Positions 34,703 through 41,397 of a stretch of DNA of 41,397 nucleotides are shown in pieces. Position numbers and translations under genes: made by a program. The notes under the pieces were generated by a model that did not search any database, was not told the DNA's origin, and was given only the letters and a program-made list of their open reading frames with translations. Every line of letters starts with the position of its first letter. The first letter of the stretch is position 1. The DNA is from Desulfuromonas sp. (lineage in GTDB: Bacteria > Desulfobacterota > Desulfuromonadia > Desulfuromonadales > Desulfuromonadaceae). The stretch lies in assembly GCA_021162745.1 (NCBI GenBank), contig JAGGYC010000146.1, positions 1 to 41,397 of the forward strand. Direction: 5' to 3'.

Positions 34703-35734
34703 ATGGCAAATGGAATAAGTTCGGCAGGCGCTGCTGCAAGGGTAGCGAGAGCAAAAGAGATTCGCGGCGAGAGAGAGTTGTCGTTTGCGAAGAAAGGTCT
34801 GTTTACGGCCGCTCTGTCTGGAGCCTTATGGGGTCTTGACGGTGTTGTCCTCGGGATGGCGCTGGCAATGGCTCCGTTTACCGGTGGTACTTCAATCTAT
34901 GCCGGTGGTCTGGTCGGTGGTGTACTGCACGATGGTTTTGCCGGTCTCTGGTTGTTGATTTACAACATTATGACTGGGCGTTCCAAAGAGGTGTTCCGCT
35001 CACTGAATACCTGGCCGGGCAAGTTGGTGTGTATCGCTGCTGTTTTTGGTGGTCCGCTGGCCATGGGTGGTTATCTGCTCGGCATTAAATTTGCCGGTGC
35101 CGCCTATGCCATGGGTATTTCGGCCCTCTATCCGGTTGTCGGTGCGGTTCTGGCGCAGATTGTTCTTAAAGAGCGTATTACTCCCCGTGTATGGATCGGT
35201 ATCCTGGCCTGTGTTATCGGTGCCTTTATTATGGGTTATGCACCACCGGAAGGTGACGCGATGCCTAATTTCTACCTCGGTCTCGGTTGTGCAGCGGTTG
35301 CTGCTTTTGGTTGGGGTGTTGAGGGTGTTCTCTCTACCTATGGTATGGATATGGTCGATCCGGCTGTTGCCATCAACCTGCGTGAAGCCACTTCGTCCAT
35401 CGTTTCCATCGTCTTTGTACTGCCTTTCGTTGCCGGTCTGCCGATGCTGATAGAGGCCTTTAGCCACTTTGACAGTCTGTGGTTGCTGGCGATCGCCGGT
35501 CTGGTCGGTGGTGCTTCGTACCTGTGCTGGTACCGCGGTTTCAGCATGTGTGGTGTCGGTCGTACCATGGCCCTGAATATCACCTACGCCATCTGGGGTC
35601 TGGTGTTCAGCTACTTCATGACCGATGTTGAGTTGACTGCGAACCTGGTTGTTGGCGCATTGGTTATCACGGCTGGCGCGATCCTGATTGTTGCAAATCC
35701 TAAAGAAATTCTTAACCTGCGTTCGGAGGCATAA
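34703..35734 (+). CDS. EamA/DMT-superfamily transporter 1
   Basis: A 343-residue transporter with ten predicted helices in two EamA repeats (SGALWGLDGVVLGMALAMAPF opening; GGYLLGIKFAGAAYAMGISALYPVVGAVLAQIVLKERITPRVWIGILACVIGAFIMGY; second repeat GWGVEGVLSTYGMDMV onward, ending PKEILNL). The superfamily includes LicB, the choline importer of lic1 loci, so uptake of choline or a related amine is plausible. ATG 34703 follows GGAGG. A 94-residue winged-helix-like protein starts 2 bp after its stop, and a paralogous pair is at 37659-38966. Confidence 0.85.
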   Translation: MANGISSAGAAARVARAKEIRGERELSFAKKGLFTAALSGALWGLDGVVLGMALAMAPFTGGTSIYAGGLVGGVLHDGFAGLWLLIYNIMTGRSKEVFRSLNTWPGKLVCIAAVFGGPLAMGGYLLGIKFAGAAYAMGISALYPVVGAVLAQIVLKERITPRVWIGILACVIGAFIMGYAPPEGDAMPNFYLGLGCAAVAAFGWGVEGVLSTYGMDMVDPAVAINLREATSSIVSIVFVLPFVAGLPMLIEAFSHFDSLWLLAIAGLVGGASYLCWYRGFSMCGVGRTMALNITYAIWGLVFSYFMTDVELTANLVVGALVITAGAILIVANPKEILNLRSEA

Positions 35735-35736
35735 AC

Positions 35737-36021
35737 ATGGTAACTACACTTCCTATGCGTTTTCGTATAATCCACTTCTTCTCTACGGTGGATGAGGCGT
35801 CTGTTGAGCAATTGATGGATGGCCTACGGGCTGAATACGGTCAAGAAGGTCAGTTTAACCGCAAGATTTTTGATGAGCATATTGCTTCCATGCGTCAAGG
35901 GGGGATCCTTCATGACCGCGATGTCGATCTCAACGACAAGGATGAGCTGGTACAGACATTCGCGATCACCGATTATGGTCGTGATCGTCTCAAGTATTTG
36001 CCTAAATCATTCAATGGCTAA
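35737..36021 (+). CDS. Small winged-helix-like protein 1, partner of EamA transporter 1
   Basis: A 94-residue protein with no assigned family that I recognise. It reads as a winged helix: a helix with SVEQLMDGLRAEYG, a putative recognition helix RKIFDEHIASMRQGGIL, then a wing and QTFAITDYGRDRLKYLP. It begins 2 bp after the transporter stop behind GGAGG, so it is translated from the same message. Its paralog at 38688 shares the layout (LPMRFR start; F, H, ASMR, ITD-GR-RLK-LP positions). It could be a dedicated regulator or a soluble partner of the transporter. Confidence 0.72.
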   Translation: MVTTLPMRFRIIHFFSTVDEASVEQLMDGLRAEYGQEGQFNRKIFDEHIASMRQGGILHDRDVDLNDKDELVQTFAITDYGRDRLKYLPKSFNG

Positions 36022-36055
36022 CTGCTAGATGTTCTGGCTGGCTTAAGATGTTCCA

Positions 36056-36091
36056 TTTGGCGCTGCCATGCTTAGCATGTGCAGCGTCAAA
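36056..36091. promoter_or_regulatory. Long hairpin upstream of the activase gene
   Basis: TTTGGCGCTGCCATGC pairs with GCATGTGCAGCGTCAAA (one mismatch and one bulge) around a three-base loop. No T-run follows, so it may be an mRNA processing or expression-balancing element between the transporter module and the activase. Confidence 0.5.
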
Positions 36092-36214
36092 TGCGTTCGT
36101 TGGGGACAAACAGTGTGGAAGCATAAAATTCGGCGGGCGAAAGAGCTGATATGTCGTCACGAGTAAAAACAGGGTGATGTTTTTGTTGAGAATAAAAGAC
36201 AACGAGGTGATGCT

Positions 36215-37168
36215 GTGGCAGAAGAGCGTGAAATTAAAGGGCTGGTGTTCAATGTGCAGAAGTACTCTATTTATGATGGGCCTGGGACGCGAACCCTGGT
36301 TTTTCTAAAAGGTTGTCCTTTGCGCTGCCGGTGGTGTTCAAACCCCGAGAGTCTATCGCCTAAGCAACAAATACTTCTGCTTCGGGATAAGTGTGTGGCC
36401 TGTGGCAAGTGTGTTCCCGTATGCCCGCTGGCTATTCATTCGATTGAGGTGGATGCTGCTGGTGAACCGCAGCATCTGGTTGATCGTTCGCTTGACTGCA
36501 CGGGCTGTGGTGCCTGTGTTCAGGTCTGTCCGAATGCGGCGCTACGCTTGGCCGGTGAGGAGATGACGGTACAGCAGGTTGTCGATATTGTGCTGGAGGA
36601 TGAACCCTTTTACTGGAATTCTGGTGGCGGCATGACCCTCAGTGGTGGTGAGCCAACCATGCAGCCTGAATTTGCCACGGCTATTTTGCGTGCTGTGAAG
36701 GAAGAGGGTATTCATACTGCCATGGAAACCTGTGGTCAGGCGGATCCGGAGGTTTACGAACGTCTTTACCGCTATGTCGACCTGTTTCTCTACGATTTAA
36801 AGCATGGCGATAGCGCTAAGCACAAGGAGTTGACCGGGGTTGGCAACGAAAGAATTCGCGACAACCTGAGTCGGCTGTTGCAGCTAGGGGCCAGGGTTGT
36901 GGTACGTATGCCGTTGATTGCCGGGATTAATGACGATCTGGACAGTTTACGCAAGACGATGACCTTCCTTGAAGTGTTGCGCAAGGAGGGCGGTCGGATT
37001 GAGGGGGTGGAGATTCTTCCCTATCATCGTTATGGCGTCGGTAAGTATGAACAGTTGGGCCAGGAATATGGGCTGGCAGATATTGAGGGGTATAGCGACG
37101 AGCAGCTGGCTGATTTTGAGACATTCTTTGCGCAGTTTGACTTGCCGGTTAAATTGATAAAGCACTAA
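36215..37168 (+). CDS. cutD: Glycyl radical enzyme activase (CutD-like radical SAM protein)
   Basis: A 317-residue radical SAM enzyme that would install the glycyl radical on the CutC-like protein. The SAM cluster cysteines are Cys34, Cys38 and Cys41 (GCPLRCRWC). A ferredoxin-like insertion gives two further 4Fe-4S sites (Cys60/63/66/70 and Cys95/98/101/105), as in the activases of this subfamily. The SAM-binding SGGEPTMQ and the METCGQ strand are present. The start is GTG 36215 behind GAGG; a nearby ATG is out of frame. It is the only activase seen here, although 6 kb from its likely target and separated from it by other genes. Confidence 0.92.
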   Translation: MAEEREIKGLVFNVQKYSIYDGPGTRTLVFLKGCPLRCRWCSNPESLSPKQQILLLRDKCVACGKCVPVCPLAIHSIEVDAAGEPQHLVDRSLDCTGCGACVQVCPNAALRLAGEEMTVQQVVDIVLEDEPFYWNSGGGMTLSGGEPTMQPEFATAILRAVKEEGIHTAMETCGQADPEVYERLYRYVDLFLYDLKHGDSAKHKELTGVGNERIRDNLSRLLQLGARVVVRMPLIAGINDDLDSLRKTMTFLEVLRKEGGRIEGVEILPYHRYGVGKYEQLGQEYGLADIEGYSDEQLADFETFFAQFDLPVKLIKH

Positions 37169-37194
37169 GGTTGCGCTGACAAAAGGTGGATGGA

Positions 37195-37225
37195 GGGGGC
37201 TTCTCGTTGAGGAGCCCCTTTTTTT
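37195..37225 (+). terminator. Terminator after the activase
   Basis: GGGGCTTCTC-GTT-GAGGAGCCCC followed by seven T residues. Confidence 0.92.
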
Positions 37226-37419
37226 GTGCGTTGATTGTTATTTTATGCGAGTTTGTGTTGGAATTATTTCGGTCTCTGGTGGTGGTGGATGTCGACGCTG
37301 TTTTCAATGATAACGTTAAGGTGTTGTTGTGCCGTGAATTTATAGTGTTTTCTGGGTGTCGCAAGCCGGTATCTGTCGTGTGGTGTTTATTGATAGAAAA
37401 GTTCGTTTCGCTTAAGCTA

Positions 37420-37454
37420 TAACACTTGACAACATAAATGATCATGTTTACACT
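37420..37454 (+). promoter_or_regulatory. Promoter P3 of the second EamA module
   Basis: TTGACA (37426-37431), 17-bp spacer, TACACT (37449-37454), within the shared block TATAACACTTGACAACATAAA. The gene-free stretch 37169-37658 holds the activase terminator, AT-rich DNA, this promoter, the operator below and a leader of about 200 nt. Confidence 0.75.
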
Positions 37455-37471
37455 ATTTTTACGTGAACTTT

Positions 37472-37507
37472 CGAACATGGTCCAGGCGATGGATGTTCGT
37501 TCGAACA
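37472..37507. promoter_or_regulatory. Palindromic TGTTCG operator just downstream of P3
   Basis: TGTTCG-TT-CGAACA (37494-37507) is a complete palindrome, with an extra CGAACA at 37472-37477. It lies about 10-45 bp after the predicted start site, a repressing position. The half-site matches the DeoR/GlpR class. Confidence 0.65.
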
Positions 37508-37658
37508 GATTCGCGGGTTGGCGCTGCTGGTGTTCTTCCCTTGGCGCTCGATCTGAGCAGGTTTGATGCGATTGGACGTATTGGCCTGTTGACATTGAGA
37601 TGGAATTCGCCGCAGCACGTAGATATAGTTAACGCTGTTAGGAATCGAGGAGTAAGTT

Positions 37659-38681
37659 ATGGCTGAAGTACAAGCGGTAGGCACATCAGCATCGCGCCAG
37701 ACCGCACTGGAGTTGAGCGGTAAGCGTAAGCTGGGGCATGCCAAAGCGGGTCTGCTTTGGGGTGCGTTCGGAGGTATGTCGTGGGGGTTTGCCGGGATTA
37801 TTCTCGGAATCGCCTTCACCATGGCTCCCTTTACCGGGGGAGCAACCATTTACACGGCGGGTCTGGTTGGTTCGGCAATGCACGATGGTTTTGCCGGAAT
37901 CTTTTTGACCTTCTACAACATTATTAACGGTCGTGGCAGCGAGATCTTCCGCACCTTGAAAACCTGGCCTGGTGTGCTGGTTTGCCTGGCAGCGCTGTTC
38001 GGAGGTCCGATTGCCATGGGCGGTTACCTGCTCGGCATTCAGTTCGCTGGCGCCGCTTATGCTCTGTCCATCACGGCATGCTTTCCGGTTATCGGTACGC
38101 TGCTGGCGTGGATTTTCCTCAAGGAAAAGATCACTCCTCTGGTCTGGGGTGGAATCATCTGCTGCGTGGCGGGTGCAATCATCGTTGGTTACACTCCTCC
38201 TGATGGTGCGGCATACCCTCACTTCTACCTGGGTATTGGTTGTGCTCTGCTGGCCTGCTTTGGCTGGGGTATTGAAGGTGTTCTGTCGACATTCGGTATG
38301 GACATGGTTGACCCTGATATCGCCATCGCGGTTCGTGAGTCGGTTTCCTGTATCGTATCTCTGGTCGGTGTCCTTCCTTTCGTTGCCGGTTGGGCAATGA
38401 TCGGTGAGTCTTTCACCAACCTGGACAGCCTGTGGATCCTGGCCCTGGCTGGTTGTATCGGTGGTGTCTCTTACCTGGCGTGGTACAAATCTCTGAACAT
38501 GACGGGTGTTGGTCGCGCCATGGCCCTGAACATCACGTATGTTATCTGGGGTCTTATCTTCGGTTTCTTCATGACCGACCTGGAGCTGACCCGTAACCTG
38601 ATCATCGGTGGTTGTGTTATCACTTTCGGTGGTGTTCTGGTTGTATGTAATCCTAAAGAACTTCTGAACCTGCGAGGATAA
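37659..38681 (+). CDS. EamA/DMT-superfamily transporter 2
   Basis: A 340-residue paralog of the transporter at 34703 with the same ten-helix layout. Signature blocks are nearly identical (MAPFTGG, GGPIAMGGYLLGIQFAGAAYALSI, GWGIEGVLSTFGMDMVDPDIAI, GVGRAMALNITYVIWG, NPKELLNL), and the N-terminal tail also ends in a basic stretch. It has its own promoter (P3) and operator. The pair could divide labour, for example amine import and product release, or differ in affinity; sequence alone does not say. GAGGAG precedes ATG. Confidence 0.86.
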   Translation: MAEVQAVGTSASRQTALELSGKRKLGHAKAGLLWGAFGGMSWGFAGIILGIAFTMAPFTGGATIYTAGLVGSAMHDGFAGIFLTFYNIINGRGSEIFRTLKTWPGVLVCLAALFGGPIAMGGYLLGIQFAGAAYALSITACFPVIGTLLAWIFLKEKITPLVWGGIICCVAGAIIVGYTPPDGAAYPHFYLGIGCALLACFGWGIEGVLSTFGMDMVDPDIAIAVRESVSCIVSLVGVLPFVAGWAMIGESFTNLDSLWILALAGCIGGVSYLAWYKSLNMTGVGRAMALNITYVIWGLIFGFFMTDLELTRNLIIGGCVITFGGVLVVCNPKELLNLRG

Positions 38682-38687
38682 TAAATC

Positions 38688-38966
38688 ATGGCAACTTTAC
38701 CAATGCGGTTTCGCCTTCTCTATCAGATGGCTAATACCAAAACGGCAACTGTTCACGAACTGATTGATGCCCTGAACAACGATTATGGCAATGAAGGTCA
38801 GTACTCTCTCAAGAGCTTTAATAATCACCTGGCATCAATGCGAGCTGTTGGTTTGATCGAAGAAGTTGAAGTGGATATGGATACCCAGGGCAACCTGCTG
38901 GAAACCTTTTCTATCACCGATTTCGGTCGCACCCGTCTCAAGCACCTGCCCCGGGCATGGCGCTAA
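38688..38966 (+). CDS. Small winged-helix-like protein 2, partner of EamA transporter 2
   Basis: A 92-residue paralog of the protein at 35737, starting 6 bp after its transporter. It shares TLPMRFR at the N-terminus, a helix VHELIDALNNDYGNEGQYS, FNNHLASMRAVGLIEEVE and TFSITDFGRTRLKHLPR. Conservation of the pair in both modules argues for a functional link with the transporter. No catalytic residues are evident. Confidence 0.74.
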   Translation: MATLPMRFRLLYQMANTKTATVHELIDALNNDYGNEGQYSLKSFNNHLASMRAVGLIEEVEVDMDTQGNLLETFSITDFGRTRLKHLPRAWR

Positions 38967-39058
38967 GGCAAGGTAAGTGATGTAAGAGGTTCATGTAATA
39001 CCTGTAGCGATGTCGATTCAGAGCAGGGTCGGCGTCGCTACTGACAGCCAGCGATAGC

Positions 39059-39097
39059 AAAAACACTTACGGGGTCGTTCATATCCAGTGTTTTTTT
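39059..39097 (+). terminator. Probable terminator of the second EamA module
   Basis: AAAAACACT pairs with AGTGTTTTT around a 19-base loop and runs into seven T residues. A second imperfect palindrome (CCTTATCCCGTATACGGAATAAGG, 39101-39124, pairing mismatched at one position) follows. The rest of 38967-39263 has no gene. Confidence 0.6.
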
Positions 39098-39263
39098 AGT
39101 CCTTATCCCGTATACGGAATAAGGGGCTTGTGCAATCGGTACAGAGCATGTATTGATGAAAAAAGGCGAAGAAACGGGGAGTTTGTTGTCGACGGATACC
39201 TGTTATAAAGCCAGGACTTTTCACCGATAATGTTAGAGATGAAAGGTCGGAAAGGACAGAGAG

Positions 39264-41219
39264 ATGAGCTGCAACGAGTTGATAAAAACAGATGTGATGA
39301 GTGCTCTTGATGAGCACGACATGGAGCTGCAGACAGGACGCTTCAGTCAGGTTGCCGCCAATTCATGGAAACGATGCTTGAAGCTGAAGGTGAACCCCAG
39401 TCGTCATGTCCGTGCTGATATCAGTGCCCGCGAACTGGAAAAACGGATTGCGGCCCATGATGACCTGGTCAAGGTGGCCACGCCGACCATGGAAAACATC
39501 TATAATTTTGTCAATGATGCCGACTTGCAAGTTGTCCTGTCCGATAATCATGGCTATCTGCTCAAGGTGCTTGGGGGTAAAAAAACATCGCAATGTTCAC
39601 CCCATGCGCAATTGTATCCGGGTGGGAACTGGACGGAGTCGCTGCGCGGAACCAATGCCATCGGCACCTGTCTGGTGGAAAAGAAGCCGCTTAAGATCCA
39701 TGCTGCCGAGCATTTCTTTGAAGACAACCGCAGCCTGAACTGTAGTGCTGCGCCGATCTTTTCTGCCGATGGTGAATTGCTGGCGGTCCTCAACCTGACC
39801 GGCGATCAGCAATATGCCAATGATCTGACCCTGGGCATGGTGGTGGCGGGTGCCAATGCCATCGAAAACCAGCTGCAACTCCATCGGGCCAACACAAAAC
39901 TGTTTGCCTCGTATAAATATTCAGACACCATCATCCGCACAATGTCCGAAGGCTTGATCAGCGTTGACCCGAAAGGACTGATCACCCAGCTCAATACCGT
40001 TGGTGCACGGATTATCGGTATAAATGCCCGTGACGCTGTTGGCCAGCACATCTCGGAACTTCTCGGTGAGAACGCTCCGCTCCTTGATCTTCTGCGCACC
40101 GGGGTGGGCTACGAAAATAAAGAAGTGGTTACTGATGGTGGTAAGCGCACCTTCTACAGCTCGGCAACCCTGTTGCATGATGACTATGGCAACATGATTG
40201 GTGCCGTTTCTGTGTTGCGTAACAGTAAAGTCAGTAAACGCAATGTGCGTCAAGGCACAACGGTTCAGCAGGCGCGCTACAGCTTTGATGAAATTATCGG
40301 TAACAGCGAGGCGATGCTGAAGACCAAGACGATGGCAGAGATTGCGGCCAAGAGTATGTCGACGGTGCTGATCCATGGCGAAAGTGGTACCGGTAAAGAG
40401 TTGATCGCGCAAGGGATCCATAACGCCAGCCCGCGCCATGCGCAGCCGTTTGTCGCCGTCAACTGTGCGGCGATCACCGAAACCCTGCTCGAAAGCGAGC
40501 TGTTTGGTTACGAAGAAGGGTCGTTCACCGGCGCGAAAAAAGGGGGACACCCCGGCAAGGTTGAGATCGCCAATGGCGGCACCCTGTTTCTGGATGAGAT
40601 AGGCGATATGCCGCTGCAGATGCAGGTCAAGCTGTTGCGGATGTTGCAGGAACGACGCATCTGCCGGGTGGGCTCGACGGAAGAGGTGTCCCTGGATATC
40701 CGCATTATTGCCGCGACCCACAAGGATATAAAAAAAGGGGTTCAGGACGGAACCTTTCGCAAGGACCTCTACTACCGTCTCAATGTGTTGCCGATCACGA
40801 TTCCGGCGTTGCGCGAACGACTGGACGATTTGCCCGATCTTGCCGAATATATGGTCAAAAAACTCAGCGAGCGCTTCGGTAAGGGCTCGGTATCGATCAG
40901 TAGTATGTTTCTGCGCGCCTGCCGCAGCTATGACTGGCCTGGTAATATCCGTGAGTTGGAAAATGTGATTGAACGGGCCCTGAACATGGTCGATGAGGGG
41001 GGCAAGCTGACGGCGGAACTGCTCGATCTCGACCCTGTTGAGCTGGCACCGGTCGGCGAGGCCGATGGTTCGGTGCGACCGCTTAAAGAGATGGAGCTGG
41101 AGATGGTCACCCGGGCGTTGGATATCTCGCGGGGTAACATCGTCCATGCCTCCACACTGCTGGGGATCAGTCGCAACACCATCTATCGCAAGATCAAGGA
41201 GTACGATATCGTGATCTGA
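39264..41219 (+). CDS. AcoR/DhaR-like sigma-54-dependent activator (GAF-PAS-AAA+-Fis)
   Basis: A 651-residue activator. A GAF-type sensor (about 70-205, with [13 protein letters not shown] as in AcoR/DhaR) is followed by PAS (about 215-320), then AAA+ with Walker A GESGTGKE (372-379), sigma-54 contact loop GSFTGA (419-424, Ser for the usual Ala), Walker B LFLDE (441-445) and a Fis-type helix-turn-helix ending [25 protein letters not shown]. AcoR/DhaR-type proteins activate catabolic operons for acetoin, glycerol or aldehydes. Placed after the second transporter module it probably regulates this locus, but I found no clear sigma-54 promoter here. ATG follows AAGGA. Confidence 0.92.
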   Translation: MSCNELIKTDVMSALDEHDMELQTGRFSQVAANSWKRCLKLKVNPSRHVRADISARELEKRIAAHDDLVKVATPTMENIYNFVNDADLQVVLSDNHGYLLKVLGGKKTSQCSPHAQLYPGGNWTESLRGTNAIGTCLVEKKPLKIHAAEHFFEDNRSLNCSAAPIFSADGELLAVLNLTGDQQYANDLTLGMVVAGANAIENQLQLHRANTKLFASYKYSDTIIRTMSEGLISVDPKGLITQLNTVGARIIGINARDAVGQHISELLGENAPLLDLLRTGVGYENKEVVTDGGKRTFYSSATLLHDDYGNMIGAVSVLRNSKVSKRNVRQGTTVQQARYSFDEIIGNSEAMLKTKTMAEIAAKSMSTVLIHGESGTGKELIAQGIHNASPRHAQPFVAVNCAAITETLLESELFGYEEGSFTGAKKGGHPGKVEIANGGTLFLDEIGDMPLQMQVKLLRMLQERRICRVGSTEEVSLDIRIIAATHKDIKKGVQDGTFRKDLYYRLNVLPITIPALRERLDDLPDLAEYMVKKLSERFGKGSVSISSMFLRACRSYDWPGNIRELENVIERALNMVDEGGKLTAELLDLDPVELAPVGEADGSVRPLKEMELEMVTRALDISRGNIVHASTLLGISRNTIYRKIKEYDIVI

Positions 41220-41397
41220 TGATGTTTTATCCTTCATAAAAGTCTTATCCTAAACGCCCGGTTCTTGTCTGACTGGACTTTAGAGTTGCAGCAATCCCGT
41301 TACTACCATTTCCGGTAGCTGGAGATGCCAATTAAATTGTCAGTAAACACCGCTGTTAAGCTCTTTTGCGTTTATCAGGCGGTCGTTTGTTGTTTAA

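Noticed and set aside
27353-39263. Possible sigma-54 promoters (for example around 34303 and 36057)
   Set aside because: Spacing between the GG and GC elements is 9 or 11 rather than 10, and the flanking consensus is poor.
39921-41237. 438-codon open frame on the minus strand
   Set aside because: Antisense to the sigma-54 activator, which carries complete AAA+ motifs.
1-41397. CRISPR array, tRNA, rRNA or prophage
   Set aside because: No regularly spaced repeats, no cloverleaf or ribosomal sequence recognised, and no phage structural genes seen by eye.

Overview
The window (about 41 kb, moderate GC) looks like a chromosomal stretch of a Gram-negative anaerobe of the Desulfuromonadales type (Desulfuromonas/Pelobacter relatives). 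Evidence: outer-membrane porins and lipoproteins, an RND pump, diguanylate cyclases, a sigma-54 regulator and an oxygen-sensitive glycyl radical enzyme. The genus is inferred from gene style, not from a marker gene. No rRNA, tRNA, CRISPR or phage genes were seen.

Layout. 55-10044: a DUF3820 protein, a membrane metallophosphoesterase and a CpxA/CpxR-like two-component system, divergent from an outer-membrane factor / membrane-fusion protein / RND pump operon. A perfect CpxR-type box (GTAAA-N5-GTAAA) lies between the two directions. 10045-11604: repeat-rich DNA around a REP-associated (RAYT) transposase with flanking inverted REPs, then a DUF2784 protein. 16255-11661 (minus strand): a five-gene export operon of LolD-like ATPase, FtsX-type permease, exported NifX-like protein, LolA-like periplasmic protein and outer-membrane barrel. 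16400-18507: NfeD protease and slipin. 18926-21230: an intact GGDEF protein and a decayed GGDEF-EAL gene. 21437: a CpxP/Spy-like protein with its own CpxR-type box. 22133-24099: ArsR regulator, DUF318 permease and redox thioredoxin. 24511-27352: TPR protein, DUF4037 and DUF4125, with a dispersed repeat between the last two.

27351-41219 is the most interesting part. It holds a CutC-like glycyl radical enzyme, its activase, a porin, an APH-fold small-molecule kinase, a DeoR-type regulator, two copies of a module made of an EamA/DMT transporter plus a ~93-aa winged-helix-like protein, and a sigma-54 activator. Three of its transcription units start with an almost identical -35 region (ACACTTGACAACA) at an exact 17-bp spacer, and the intergenic spaces are rich in TGTTCG half-sites typical of DeoR/GlpR-family operators. 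No bacterial microcompartment genes are present, although characterised choline TMA-lyase loci of this family normally carry them. The enzyme keeps nearly every choline-contact residue of CutC but has Ile where CutC has Tyr208. My reading is a compartment-free catabolic locus for choline or a related amino alcohol, with LicB-like transport and a kinase beside the radical enzyme. The substrate is inference.
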